A stretch of DNA of 64,000 nucleotides from Roseovarius sp. GTDB lineage: Bacteria > Pseudomonadota > Alphaproteobacteria > Rhodobacterales > Rhodobacteraceae. Made by a program: the position numbers and the translations under genes. Under the pieces are notes generated by a model, which saw only the letters and a list, made by a program, of their open reading frames with translations, made no database searches and was not told where the DNA came from. The DNA lies in contig PBIL01000009.1 in the NCBI GenBank assembly GCA_002720475.1, forward strand, positions 5,672 through 69,671, read 5' to 3'. Each line of letters opens with the position of its first letter. The stretch's first letter is position 1. Positions 26,731 through 35,853 of this stretch are shown one piece after another.

Positions 26731-27230
26731 GCGGCCCGGTCGTCTCGTCGGCGCATCTGGCGAATTCCGGCCTGCCGGAGCTTTCGGAGATGGAATTTGC
26801 GCTGACCATGGCGAACAATGCCTTTCAACGCTGGATGTCGCGCTGCATGGCCGCCGCCGGAATGCCGGGGCTCGCCCCGCTGGAGGTGCTGGTTGTCCAT
26901 CTCGTGCATCACCGCGCGCGGCCCAAGAGCCTTGCCGATATCTGCCTCGTTCTGAACATCGAGGATACCCATCTCGTGAGCTACGCGGTCAAGAAGCTCG
27001 CGCGGCACGGCCTTGTCGAGACCGGGCGCAAGGGCAAGGAGAAGACCGTGACCGTCACGCCGGCCGGGGCCGATTACTGCAACCGCTACGGGCAGGTGCG
27101 CGAACGGCTGCTCGTGCGCTCGGTGCAGCAGCTCGGCCTTGACCGGGCCGAGATGTCGCGGCTCGCGGCACTCCTGCGCACGCTTTCGGGCAGCTACGAT
27201 CAGGCGGCGCGCGGCGCGGCGGCGCTATGA
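26700..27230 (+). CDS. MarR-like winged-helix regulator
   Basis: 176 residues. The winged helix spans about residues 60-130 (LADICLVLNIEDTHLVSYAVKKLARHGLVETGRKGKEKTVTV... is the HTH and wing). The start lies inside the dctM 3' end and the stop overlaps the next gene by ATGA, so it is embedded in the transport operon and is likely its local regulator. An internal ATG near residue 31 (MEFALTM) is an alternative start. Confidence 0.75.
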   Translation: MDSADDARAIGGPVVSSAHLANSGLPELSEMEFALTMANNAFQRWMSRCMAAAGMPGLAPLEVLVVHLVHHRARPKSLADICLVLNIEDTHLVSYAVKKLARHGLVETGRKGKEKTVTVTPAGADYCNRYGQVRERLLVRSVQQLGLDRAEMSRLAALLRTLSGSYDQAARGAAAL

Positions 27231-28183
27231 TCGCGGGGCTTGCCGCGCTGGCGCGGCACGGGCGGCTGATGCTGGTGCTCGGGCTGGCGCTGGGCGGGCT
27301 GGTGCCGCCGCTGGCCGGGGCGCTCGCGCCCTGGATATTCGAGATGATCGCTCTGTTGCTCTTTCTCGCCGCGCTGCGGGTCGATTTGCGCGCGGCGTTC
27401 CCGGGGCGGCGGAGCCTGCCGCGTTACCTCGCGATCACGCTACTGATGCAGCTTGCGCTGCCGGTAACGGCGATCCTGCTGCTCTGGGCGCTCGGTGCCT
27501 CGGCCACGGTGCTGGGCATCGGCATCGTGCTGGTGCTGGCCGCCCCGCCACTCACCGGCAGCCCCGGCCTCACCATCCTCGCGGGGGGCGATCCCACCCC
27601 GGCGCTGCGCCAGCTCGTGCTGGGAACGGCGCTTCTGCCCCTGACGGTGCTGCCTGTGTTCTGGCTGCTGCCGGTCTTCGGTGCGCCGGGCGTGGTGGCC
27701 GAGGCGGCTTTGCGCCTTCTCGGGGTGATCGTGCTGGCGGGCGGTGCGGGGGTGATCCTGCGCGCGCGCCTGTCGTGGATCCGCCGGACAGAGGGGCAGG
27801 GCGCGGTGGACGGTCTCATGACGCTGGCCATGGCGGCGGTGGTGGTGGGGCTCATGTCGGCGGTGGGGCCTGCCATGCTGGCACCCACCCCGGTCTTCTG
27901 GATCACGCTCGCGGCGGTCTTTGCACTCAATTTCGGGGCGCAGGCGGTGGCGCTCCTTCTTACCCGCCGCCGCGTGCCGCGCGATGCTCCGGCGCTCGCC
28001 ATCATCGCGGGCAATCGCAACCTCGCGCTGTTCCTCGGTGCCCTGCCGCCGGAGACGGCGGCGGCCATGCTCCTTTTCGTGGGGCTATACCAGGTGCCGA
28101 TGTATCTCACGCCGCTGGTCATGGCACCGGTGATCCGAAGGTTTGCGCGCATGTCATGGCGGCCTTCTGCCGGGCCCGATTGA
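27227..28183 (+). CDS. BASS-like membrane carrier
   Basis: A 318-residue integral membrane protein with about nine hydrophobic helices and the bile acid:sodium symporter fold-type repeats (ALRVDLRAAF, GNRNLALFLGAL). Coupled to the MarR-like gene by ATGA. Substrate unknown; position after a TRAP system suggests a second organic-anion carrier. Confidence 0.65.
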   Translation: MIAGLAALARHGRLMLVLGLALGGLVPPLAGALAPWIFEMIALLLFLAALRVDLRAAFPGRRSLPRYLAITLLMQLALPVTAILLLWALGASATVLGIGIVLVLAAPPLTGSPGLTILAGGDPTPALRQLVLGTALLPLTVLPVFWLLPVFGAPGVVAEAALRLLGVIVLAGGAGVILRARLSWIRRTEGQGAVDGLMTLAMAAVVVGLMSAVGPAMLAPTPVFWITLAAVFALNFGAQAVALLLTRRRVPRDAPALAIIAGNRNLALFLGALPPETAAAMLLFVGLYQVPMYLTPLVMAPVIRRFARMSWRPSAGPD

Positions 28184-28232
28184 CGGGCCGCCGGGACCGC
28201 GTAATCTGCGGCATCCGATCTTCGAGGCCCCG

Positions 28233-29465
28233 ATGCAGCGATCCGCCCCCCTGATCACCCCCGTGCTCGTCGCGGGATGCGCCATCCTGATGATGTCCTT
28301 CGCGATCCGCGCGTCCTTCGGTGTGTTCCAGATCCCCATCGCCGAGGAATTCGACTGGCCGCGCGCCGAGTTCTCGCTGGCCATCGCGATCCAGAATCTC
28401 GCCTGGGGCATCGGCCAGCCGCTCTTCGGTGCCATGGCCGAGAGGCTGGGCGACCGCCGCGCCATCATCCTTGGCGCGCTTACCTATGCGGCCGGGCTGG
28501 TGCTGTCGTCCTTCGCCGTCTCGCCGCAGGCGCATCAGCTCTACGAGGTGCTCGTGGGCTTCGGCATCGCGGGCACGGGCTTTGGCGTGATCCTCGCCGT
28601 GGTCGGGCGCGCGAGCTCGGACGAGAACCGCTCGATGAGCCTTGCCATCGCCACCGCCGCAGGCTCGGCCGGGCAGGTCTTCGGCGCGCCAGTGGCGGAA
28701 TGGATGCTCGGCTTTCTCAGCTGGCAGAGCGTGTTCCTTGTCTTCGCCGCCGCCATCCTCGCGGTGCTGGCGGTGCTGCCGCTGATGCGCGCGCCCGACC
28801 TGGCCAGCCGTGCCGAGCCAGAGGAGTCGATGGGCGCGATCCTGGGCAAGGCGTTCCGCGATCCGTCCTACACGCTGATCTTCCTCGGCTTCTTCAGCTG
28901 CGGCTATCAGCTTGGCTTCATCACCGCGCATTTCCCCGCGCTCGTGACCGAGATGTGCGGCCCGATCCAGCCCGGCGGCGTGCTGCACGGCATGGGCATC
29001 ACCACCACCTCGACGCTGGGCGCGGTGGCGATCTCGCTCATCGGGCTGGCCAATATCGGCGGCACGCTGATGGCGGGGTGGCTGGGCAAGCACTATTCGA
29101 GGAAAAACCTGCTTGCAGGGATCTATGCCGCGCGCACGCTCATCGCCGCCGCCTTCATGCTGACGCCGATCACGCCGGGCACGGTGCTGCTCTTCTCGGT
29201 CGCCATGGGGGCGCTCTGGCTCGCCACCGTGCCGCTCACCTCGGGGCTTGTCGCGCATCTCTACGGGCTGCGCTACATGGGCACGCTCTACGGCATCGTG
29301 TTCTTCTCGCACCAGCTTGGCAGCTTTCTCGGCGTCTGGCTCGGCGGGCGGCTCTACGACGTGACGGGCGACTACACGCTGGTGTGGTGGATCGGCGTGG
29401 GCGTGGGGGCCTTCTCGGCGCTCGTCCACCTGCCGATCAGGGAGCGGCGGCTGGCGGTGGCGTGA
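28233..29465 (+). CDS. MFS transporter
   Basis: A 410-residue 12-helix major facilitator protein. Cytoplasmic loop 2-3 motif (GAMAERLGDRRAIILGA) and its repeat in the second half (AGWLGKHYSRKNLLAG) are present. It resembles monocarboxylate/oxalate carriers. The start ATG 28233 precedes the first helix; the longer frame is non-coding. The 50 bases upstream contain no terminator, so read-through from the previous gene is possible. Confidence 0.85.
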   Translation: MQRSAPLITPVLVAGCAILMMSFAIRASFGVFQIPIAEEFDWPRAEFSLAIAIQNLAWGIGQPLFGAMAERLGDRRAIILGALTYAAGLVLSSFAVSPQAHQLYEVLVGFGIAGTGFGVILAVVGRASSDENRSMSLAIATAAGSAGQVFGAPVAEWMLGFLSWQSVFLVFAAAILAVLAVLPLMRAPDLASRAEPEESMGAILGKAFRDPSYTLIFLGFFSCGYQLGFITAHFPALVTEMCGPIQPGGVLHGMGITTTSTLGAVAISLIGLANIGGTLMAGWLGKHYSRKNLLAGIYAARTLIAAAFMLTPITPGTVLLFSVAMGALWLATVPLTSGLVAHLYGLRYMGTLYGIVFFSHQLGSFLGVWLGGRLYDVTGDYTLVWWIGVGVGAFSALVHLPIRERRLAVA

Positions 29466-29623
29466 CGCGCGCGATGCAGCGGCCCTGCGCGGACTCAGAA
29501 CGGGAGTGATCGTTATCCGAGTTCGATATCTGTGTGTTGTGAAATTTTTTTCTTCAAAAAGCCAATAGCAAGCGATTTAAGAATTTCGAGGGTAGCGTTC
29601 CCCCCGGTCGCTGCGACCGCCCG

Positions 29624-29869
29624 CTAGGTTTCTTCCCAAAGCCCCTCGTCGCGAATTGCTTCTAGAAAATCATGCCCTTGAGATGTCATCCGATAGGTAC
29701 CTGCACCGACTGGCGTGACAAGTCCTTGGTCGGCTGCCAGATACAGATGGTATTTCCAGCGCCGGTCTTCTTGCGATGCGCGCATGACATTTCGATCAAG
29801 TATCAAAAAATCCTCTTGCGTTTCAAATTCGAAGAGCATGTCGCGCAAGAGATCATCGTCTCGTTTCAC
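29624..29869 (-). CDS. DUF2513 protein coupled to pheS
   Basis: An 81-residue small protein of the DUF2513 family (N-terminus [15 protein letters not shown], then [12 protein letters not shown] and [15 protein letters not shown]), a winged-helix-like fold common in phage and repressor contexts. GTG 29869 overlaps the pheS stop as GTGA, which fixes the start and implies coupled translation. The longer upstream frame is the antisense shadow of pheS. Function unknown. Confidence 0.75.
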   Translation of the reverse strand: MKRDDDLLRDMLFEFETQEDFLILDRNVMRASQEDRRWKYHLYLAADQGLVTPVGAGTYRMTSQGHDFLEAIRDEGLWEET

Positions 29870-30948
29870 CTGCTCAACCCCCCATGCAGCGTCGGCACGT
29901 CGAGCGCGGCGAAGCCGTAATGCCGGAGCCACCGCAGGTCCGACTCGAAGAACGCCCGCAGATCGGGGATGCCGTATTTCAGCATCGCGATGCGGTCGAT
30001 CCCCATGCCGAAGGCAAAGCCCTGCCACTCGTTCGGGTCGATATTGCCCGCCTCCAGCACCTTCGGGTGGACCATGCCCGAGCCGAGGATCTCCAGCCAG
30101 TCGTCGCCCTCGCCCACCTTGAGCGTGCCGCCATCCCATGAGCAGCGGATATCGACCTCCGCCGAGGGCTCGGTGAACGGGAAATGCGAGGCGCGAAAGC
30201 GCAGGTCGACGTGATCCACCTCGAAGAACGCCTTGACGAATTCCTCCAGCACCCATTTCAGGTTGGCCATCGAGATGTCGCGGTCGATTGCCAGGCCTTC
30301 GACCTGGTGGAACATCGGCGTGTGTGTCTGATCATAATCCGCGCGATAGACGCGGCCCGGCGCGATCACCCGCAACGGCGCGCCCTGCGCCTGCATGGCG
30401 CGGATCTGCACCGGGCTTGTATGCGTCCGCAAGACATGCGGCGGGCGGTCGTCGCCCTCGGCGCGGTGGGTATAGAACGTGTCCATCTCGGCGCGCGCGG
30501 GATGGTGGCCGGGGATGTTGAGCGCGTCGAAATTGTACCAGTCGCTCTCGATCTGCGGGCCTTCGGCCACGGCAAAGCCCATGTCGGCAAAGATCGCCGT
30601 GACCTCCTCGGTCACCTGGCTGACCGGGTGGATCGTGCCCTGGCGGCGGGGCCGGGCGGGCAACGTCACGTCGAGCCATTCGCCGCGCAGCCGCTCGTCG
30701 AGCGCGGCGTCCGTGAGTGCCTGTTTCCTGGCCGTGAGCGCCGCGTTGATCTCGTCCTTGAGCGCATTGAGGCGCGGGCCGGCTTGCTGGCGTTCTTCCG
30801 CGCTCATCCGGCCCAGTTCGCGCATGGCAAGGCTGATCTCGCCCTTCTTGCCGAGGGCCTGCACGCGCAGCGCCTCGAGCGCGGCCTCGTCCTTGGCCCC
30901 GGCAATCGCCGTCAGGTATTTCGCGCGCAGATCGCTCATGTCCGTCAT
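29866..30948 (-). CDS. pheS: Phenylalanine--tRNA ligase alpha subunit
   Basis: 360 residues. The class II synthetase core shows motif 2-type [10 protein letters not shown] and motif 3 [20 protein letters not shown], with an N-terminal coiled-coil arm. The alpha subunit pairs with PheT. pheT is not in the 600 bases downstream, where a small DUF2513 gene and then a convergent MFS gene lie. An alternative start at 30939 (MSDLRAKY) fits family N-termini equally well. Confidence 0.95.
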   Translation of the reverse strand: MTDMSDLRAKYLTAIAGAKDEAALEALRVQALGKKGEISLAMRELGRMSAEERQQAGPRLNALKDEINAALTARKQALTDAALDERLRGEWLDVTLPARPRRQGTIHPVSQVTEEVTAIFADMGFAVAEGPQIESDWYNFDALNIPGHHPARAEMDTFYTHRAEGDDRPPHVLRTHTSPVQIRAMQAQGAPLRVIAPGRVYRADYDQTHTPMFHQVEGLAIDRDISMANLKWVLEEFVKAFFEVDHVDLRFRASHFPFTEPSAEVDIRCSWDGGTLKVGEGDDWLEILGSGMVHPKVLEAGNIDPNEWQGFAFGMGIDRIAMLKYGIPDLRAFFESDLRWLRHYGFAALDVPTLHGGLSR

Positions 30949-31009
30949 CCCGTTCTGTCACGGGCGAGTTAGCGCGCATGGCGCGCCTGCGCAAGCGCAC
31001 CCGCGCCGC

Positions 31010-31207
31010 TCAGCCCGGAAGGATGTGTGCCTGAAAGCAGTTGTTGCGCGCCGAGCGCACATCGACAAAGGCCACCCCGGGCCAGCCGAGCGCCCATTCG
31101 GCATGGTCCATCTGCGCCGCCCCGGTGGCCACCACCTTGCCGGTGCCGTAGACGATGCGCTCATCCGCGCGACCCGGATCCTGCGGATTCGCGCGCCCGC
31201 TCCTCAC
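31010..31207 (-). CDS. Possible short ORF downstream of channel gene
   Basis: A 65-codon frame ending in VRSARNNCFQAHILPG, overlapping the end of the ion-channel gene. The C-terminal 50 codons (IVYGTGKVVATGAAQMDHAEW) have codon use like real genes here, but no convincing start or ribosome-binding site is seen. It could be the relic of a longer gene. I do not recognise it. Confidence 0.25.
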   Translation of the reverse strand: MRSGRANPQDPGRADERIVYGTGKVVATGAAQMDHAEWALGWPGVAFVDVRSARNNCFQAHILPG

Positions 31208-31970
31208 GGATCATCGCCTCCAGCCGGTCGAGGCGCGAGAGCACCTCGTCGCGATAGGTGTCGGTCTTCTCGGCATCCTCGGCGTGATGCGCGTCCTGCA
31301 TCGAATTGACGATGAGACCGACCAGCAGGTTCACCACCGCGAAGGTCGTGACCATGATGAACGGCACGAAGAACGCCCAGGCATAGGGAAACACCTCCAT
31401 CACCGGGCGCACGATCCCCATCGACCAGGATTCCAGCGTCATGATCTGGAAGAGCGAATAGGCGGAGCGGCCCAGATTGCCGAACCAGTCGGGGAAGGCC
31501 GCGCCGAAGAGCTTTGTCGCCATGACCGAGCCGATGTAGAAGATCATTCCCATCAGCAGGAACACCGACCCCATCCCCGGCAGCGCCGTCACCAGCCCCT
31601 CGACCACGCGCCGGAGAGAGGGAGCGACCGAGACCACGCGCAACAGGCGCAGGATGCGCAGCGCCCGGAGCACCGAGAGCCCCTGCGTCGTCGGCACCAG
31701 CGAGATGGCGACGATCACGAAATCGAAGACGTTCCAGCCGCGGGTGAAGAATCCGACGATCCCGCGCGCGTAGAGCTTGGCCAGGATTTCGATCACGAAG
31801 ATCGACAGGCACAGCTTGTCCAGCGCGAGGATAAGGCCGCCCGCCCGCGCCATGACGGGATCGACCGTTTCCAGCCCGAGGATCACCGCATTGAAAAGGA
31901 TCACGACGAGAATGGCATTCCGGAAAAGCGTCGTGTCAAGAAACGCGCCGACGCGGCTGCGAAATGTCAT
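31161..31970 (-). CDS. Bacterial voltage-gated sodium channel (NaChBac/NavBac-type)
   Basis: 269 residues forming one six-helix subunit of a homotetrameric channel. The S4 voltage sensor carries Arg102, 105, 108 and 111 (VLRALRILRLLRVV). The pore loop holds the selectivity filter TLESWSM (178-184), identical in type to NaChBac and NavMs, so sodium selectivity is expected. A C-terminal charged coiled coil (about 240-262) fits the tetramerisation bundle. Marine alphaproteobacteria often carry such channels. Confidence 0.92.
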   Translation of the reverse strand: MTFRSRVGAFLDTTLFRNAILVVILFNAVILGLETVDPVMARAGGLILALDKLCLSIFVIEILAKLYARGIVGFFTRGWNVFDFVIVAISLVPTTQGLSVLRALRILRLLRVVSVAPSLRRVVEGLVTALPGMGSVFLLMGMIFYIGSVMATKLFGAAFPDWFGNLGRSAYSLFQIMTLESWSMGIVRPVMEVFPYAWAFFVPFIMVTTFAVVNLLVGLIVNSMQDAHHAEDAEKTDTYRDEVLSRLDRLEAMIREERARESAGSGSRG

Positions 31971-32039
31971 GTCATCCTGGTCCTTCGCGCTTCAATCGCG
32001 GTTCATATGGGCGCAGCCGCCCTGTGCCGCAAGCGCATT

Positions 32040-32420
32040 TCAGGCTCTTTGCAGCATCCTTCCCAGGGGGCGACCGCCGAGGATGTGCAGGTGGTAATGC
32101 GGCACTTCCTGCACCCCGGCCTCGCCCGCGTTGGAGATGGTGCGGAACCCACCCCCGCCCGCGCCGGGCGTGACCCCCGTCAGGCGGCAGATCTCGGCCA
32201 CGGCGCGGGTGAAATCGACGATCTCGGCCTCGCTCGCCTCGGCGGCGAAATGCGCCTGATCCACGTAACGCCCCCTGGGGATCACCAGCACATGCACCGG
32301 TGCCTGCGGCTGGATGTCCTCGAAGGCAAGCGTGTGCTCGGTCTCGAGCACGGTCTTGTTGGGGATCTCGCCGCGCAGGATGCGGGCAAAGACGTTCTGG
32401 TCGTCGTAGCTATAGGGCAT
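32040..32420 (-). CDS. HIT-family (HinT-like) nucleotide hydrolase
   Basis: 126 residues with the histidine triad HYHLHILGG near the C-terminus and HVLVIPRG in the middle. HinT-type enzymes cleave purine nucleoside phosphoramidates. Typical length. It stands alone between the channel gene and a glycosyltransferase gene on the same strand. Confidence 0.88.
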   Translation of the reverse strand: MPYSYDDQNVFARILRGEIPNKTVLETEHTLAFEDIQPQAPVHVLVIPRGRYVDQAHFAAEASEAEIVDFTRAVAEICRLTGVTPGAGGGGFRTISNAGEAGVQEVPHYHLHILGGRPLGRMLQRA

Positions 32421-32429
32421 GGTCGTTCC

Positions 32430-34007
32430 TCAATCGGCAAAGAGATGGTCCATTTCCGCTATTTCCTGCGCCTTCCCGGCCGGAATATCAAGGAACTGCG
32501 CAAGAAGATCCCGCGTGCGCTCGCGCTCGTCCTCCTCGCGCAGGATCAGGTGGTTCTCGAACTCGGCATCGCGGATACGGTCGCTTTCGTACACGATGTC
32601 GCCGCGGATCGTGGGCAGGAGCCGCGCCAGCGTCTCTTGCGGGGTCTGTTCCCCGGCAAGCCCCACGCGCTTGGCATGGCCGATGAGATAGTCGTCGCTG
32701 AACCGGCACTGAATCTCGAGAAGCTTGGTGCGCGCCCGGTCGCGGCAGAAATCCTCGAGCAGGTCCATGCTGCCCGGGTCCATGCACACGATGAGACGAT
32801 CGGTCTCGTAATAGTCGTAGAGCATCCGCATCAGCGCGCGACGGTGGCGGGTGCGCTTGGCCAGCGTCGCCTGCAGGCCGCCCAGATCGGGGAGCGCGGC
32901 CGATTCCTCGTTGAAAAGGTAGTCTATGGCGGGCAGGTTGGTCACCTGCCTGATGCGTGCCAGCAGCCGCTTGGCGACATGCCATTTCTTGCACACCAGG
33001 ATCATCAGCTCGCGTTCGCGCCCGAGCGTGCTCTCTGCCTCCCAGAACCTGCGGGCAAACCGCCGCCCCTCGCGCCCGCGCGCCGTCAGGAACCTGAACA
33101 GGCTGCGCCCTTCGTTGGAGATGTTGAACACCGCGTCGTCGTTGTTGTAGAGCGCGCCAAGCCGGCGCTTGAGCTCGAGCGCCTCCGGGCTGATCTTGCG
33201 GGCAAAGAGATAGTCCTGGTTCAGCAGCATGTCGTAGTGATCGTTGTAGAAGGTCACCGGCATGCCGTAATCGGTGAACATCAGGAAGGTCAGCGTGCGC
33301 GTCTCGATCTCGGCTTCGGGCACGAGATGGCGCACCAGCGTCTGAAAGAAGGTCTCGTCGGGGATCCAGGTGGTGCGAAAGAACCGCATCACGTCGTGTC
33401 GCCTTCGCGTGAAATCCACGATCCATTCCACCGTGCGGCGGCGCAGGCACCACCACTGGCTGCCGATCTGCACCTGGATGTCACGCGGGATCTCGCGCGT
33501 GAGCCGAAGCCGTTTCTGGATCTCGAAGGAGGTGTAGAAACGCCATTTCTGGGTGCGTTCGTTGAAGAAATGGCGGTAGATCAGCCGCTCTTCCTTCATG
33601 CCCGTCTTGATCCAGTCGCTTTCGAAAAAATCGAAGCTCTCGATGTAATCGGCATCGCGGTCATCGAGAAATTCATGCGCGAAACGCGCCGACTTGATCG
33701 GCGCGCAATCGCCCGAGAGCATGTAGAAATGCGTGGCCCGCGGAAAGGCGTCGAGCGCTGCCTCCACCGCGTGCAGCGTCGCCTGCACGAGCGACCATTC
33801 GCCCCAGCCGCAGCGGATCCGTTTCCTGGCGAAGACGACATGCGGATCGTCTGCCAGCGCGTCGCGGATCGCCGCGAAGGACTCGGGCCTGGCGCGGGCG
33901 TCGAAATGGATGGCGATGTAGTCGCCCGCCTCGGTCAGCATCCGCGCCTGCCGCACGATGGCCTCGGGGTCCTTGTGGCAGAGCAGGATGAAGGCGATCT
34001 TGGCCAT
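32430..34007 (-). CDS. GT14-like beta-1,6-N-acetylglucosaminyltransferase-type protein
   Basis: 525 residues. N-terminal IAFILLCHKDPEAIVRQ and the FYMLSGDCAPIKS motif identify the core-2/I-branching (GT14) superfamily; the second half (after about 340) is of the DUF5928/DUF5927 type found in Rhodobacteraceae. It probably adds a sugar to a surface polysaccharide. ATG 34007 begins the conserved domain. It is divergent from a sulfotransferase gene with 150 AT-rich bases between. Confidence 0.75.
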   Translation of the reverse strand: MAKIAFILLCHKDPEAIVRQARMLTEAGDYIAIHFDARARPESFAAIRDALADDPHVVFARKRIRCGWGEWSLVQATLHAVEAALDAFPRATHFYMLSGDCAPIKSARFAHEFLDDRDADYIESFDFFESDWIKTGMKEERLIYRHFFNERTQKWRFYTSFEIQKRLRLTREIPRDIQVQIGSQWWCLRRRTVEWIVDFTRRRHDVMRFFRTTWIPDETFFQTLVRHLVPEAEIETRTLTFLMFTDYGMPVTFYNDHYDMLLNQDYLFARKISPEALELKRRLGALYNNDDAVFNISNEGRSLFRFLTARGREGRRFARRFWEAESTLGRERELMILVCKKWHVAKRLLARIRQVTNLPAIDYLFNEESAALPDLGGLQATLAKRTRHRRALMRMLYDYYETDRLIVCMDPGSMDLLEDFCRDRARTKLLEIQCRFSDDYLIGHAKRVGLAGEQTPQETLARLLPTIRGDIVYESDRIRDAEFENHLILREEDERERTRDLLAQFLDIPAGKAQEIAEMDHLFAD

Positions 34008-34157
34008 GCGTGAAACGGTTTGCCTCTTGTTTCGGCGCTTGTGTATATCCTTAACCGTGAAGATGGTCTGAATAAACACGCTTTCTTTGATTATTTGAAC
34101 GGGTTAGACAATCCGAAGCCCGCTGCGCGGCGGGCCGGAGAGAGCGGAGACAGGCGG

Positions 34158-34976
34158 ATGGGTTTCCCCGGGACTTGGATGACCGAGAGCGAGAGCGTGG
34201 TCTATCGCGTGGTGCCGAAATGCGCCTGCTCGACCATCGGTCAGATTCTCTATTATTCGGATCACGGGAAATTCTTCGACGGCGACATCCACGACGCGAC
34301 CGCGGGTCTGCACAAATGGGCGATCGAGGCCAGCCAGAAGGTGATCTCGGCCAATGTGCGGACCCATACCAGCTATGCCTTCACCTGCGTGCGCAATCCC
34401 TATACGCGGATCCTGTCCTCCTTCTTCGACAAGATCTGCGGCATTCAGCGCAACGGCAAACGCTATCGCGGCAAGCTGGTGCCGATGCTGATCCAGAAAT
34501 ACGGCATCGAGGTGGGCGGCGAGGAGGGCAAGGAAGAGTTCGACCAGATCCGCAGCTTTCGCCGTTTCCTGCTCTTCGCGCGCGACACGATCCGCTGGAA
34601 GCGCCCGATGGAGCCCGATATCCACTGGTCGGCGATGTCGGGCCATGTCTCGACCTTCATCGTCAACGGCGGGCGCTACGACAATATCTTCTGGACCGAG
34701 AAGTTCAACGAGGGCATGGGCGAGGTGCTCAAGGCGATCAACACGCGCCACAAGGTCGATCTGAAGAAGATCCCGCGCTTCAACGAATCCGAGGGCCACG
34801 GCCCGAAACGCGCGCATCCCGTAGAGGACTATTTCGACGACCTGTCGATGCATCTCGTCTACGAGATGTACAAGCGCGATTTCGACCTGTTCAGATACGA
34901 CTTCGAGAACCCGGCCAACAAGATGCCGGTGGGCGAGATCGACCTCGAAGAGGTGCATGCCAAGCTGGGCGAATGA
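34158..34976 (+). CDS. Sulfotransferase-family protein
   Basis: 272 residues of the Sulfotransfer_2 type. The 5'-phosphosulfate loop is RVVPKCACSTIGQIL and the 3'-phosphate loop is FTCVRNPYTRILSSF, both needed to bind PAPS. Targets are usually carbohydrates. ATG 34158 is preceded by GGAGA at 8-9 bases; the upstream TTG extension crosses the promoter region. It sits opposite the GT14 gene, suggesting joint modification of a sulfated glycan (inference). Confidence 0.8.
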   Translation: MGFPGTWMTESESVVYRVVPKCACSTIGQILYYSDHGKFFDGDIHDATAGLHKWAIEASQKVISANVRTHTSYAFTCVRNPYTRILSSFFDKICGIQRNGKRYRGKLVPMLIQKYGIEVGGEEGKEEFDQIRSFRRFLLFARDTIRWKRPMEPDIHWSAMSGHVSTFIVNGGRYDNIFWTEKFNEGMGEVLKAINTRHKVDLKKIPRFNESEGHGPKRAHPVEDYFDDLSMHLVYEMYKRDFDLFRYDFENPANKMPVGEIDLEEVHAKLGE

Positions 34977-34977
34977 G

Positions 34978-35000
34978 CGCGGGGCTTGCATTTCCCCGCG
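34978..35000. terminator. Hairpin after sulfotransferase gene
   Basis: A 7-bp GC stem CGCGGGG/CCCCGCG with a 9-base loop starts right after the stop codon. There is no T-run, so it is a structure of uncertain strength. Confidence 0.4.
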
Positions 35001-35128
35001 ACTCGGGTATACGGCGCGCCAGACATGCGCGTGATGCCCGCTTTCCAGGCAAGAGCTGACGCCCCCGAGGGGCAGGGTCGGGTATCCGTGTGCCACGCAT
35101 ATTCAGACCCGAGAAAGGCTTGACACCC

Positions 35129-35392
35129 ATGGCCAACACCATCCAGTCCGCCAAGCGCGCCCGCCAGAGCGAGAAGCGCTATGCGATCAACAAGGCGCGC
35201 CGCTCGCGCATCCGTACCTTCCTGCGCAAGGTCGAGGAGGCCATCGCCTCGGGCGACAAGGAGGCCGCTGCCACCGCGCTGCGCGCCGCGCAGCCCGAAC
35301 TTATGCGCGGCGTCACCAAGGGCGTGTTCCACAAGAACACCGCCGCACGGAAGATGTCGCGTCTCTCGGCGCGCGTGAAGGCGCTCGGCTAA
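35129..35392 (+). CDS. rpsT: 30S ribosomal protein S20
   Basis: 87 residues, with the S20 N-terminus [16 protein letters not shown] and lysine/arginine-rich helices. ATG 35129 follows GAGAAAGG at suitable spacing. It is followed by a strong terminator and then dnaA, the conserved rpsT-dnaA adjacency of alphaproteobacteria. Confidence 0.95.
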   Translation: MANTIQSAKRARQSEKRYAINKARRSRIRTFLRKVEEAIASGDKEAAATALRAAQPELMRGVTKGVFHKNTAARKMSRLSARVKALG

Positions 35393-35416
35393 CCTGCCAC
35401 AACCTGTTGGAACACA

Positions 35417-35445
35417 AGGCACCGCTCGCTCGCGGTGCCTTTTTT
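35417..35445 (+). terminator. Intrinsic terminator of rpsT
   Basis: A 9-bp stem (35417-35425 with 35432-35440) with TCGCTC loop, followed by a run of T. Textbook rho-independent terminator 24 bases after the rpsT stop. Confidence 0.9.
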
Positions 35446-35853
35446 AATGGCTGCCTTGCTGCGCATGCGAGGGATTCTTTTGAACCGCCACACCTGTCAA
35501 GCGCATTGATGAGTTGTCCGGACATGCCCGAGGTTGCTAGTTTCGGACACGCGATTCACGCTTGGGGGGACAGGCCGCGCCGCGCCCGGGCTCCAGTGCA
35601 GGGTCCTGGTGCCGACAAGAGCATTACCGCTCCGGTCTTGTCTGAATGCATTTCAGGGGATGCTCCTCTGCGGCCTTTGGGACGGGCCGCGAACGTGGGG
35701 TTTTCTCCGGAATGCTGGTGAAGGAAAGAAAAGCGGCCGTCGGCACGCAGCCGGCGGGTCCGTGGACTGTGCCTCCTCCGTGAGCCGTCCTTTTGGGAAC
35801 TTGGGTCCGCGGCCATGCCGCAGGCACCACAACAGAGCAGCGGAATGGCAGAG
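35446..35853. promoter_or_regulatory. dnaA upstream region
   Basis: About 400 bases with no gene. It holds the dnaA promoter and leader. Two GANTC sites occur (GATTC at 35473-35477 and 35553-35557), possible CcrM methylation targets as in Caulobacter dnaA control. I searched both strands by eye for TTATCCACA-type DnaA boxes and AT-rich unwinding repeats and found none, so this does not look like the replication origin. Confidence 0.5.

Noticed and set aside
35446-35853. Replication origin next to dnaA
   Set aside because: No DnaA-box cluster or AT-rich unwinding repeats seen, so not supported.
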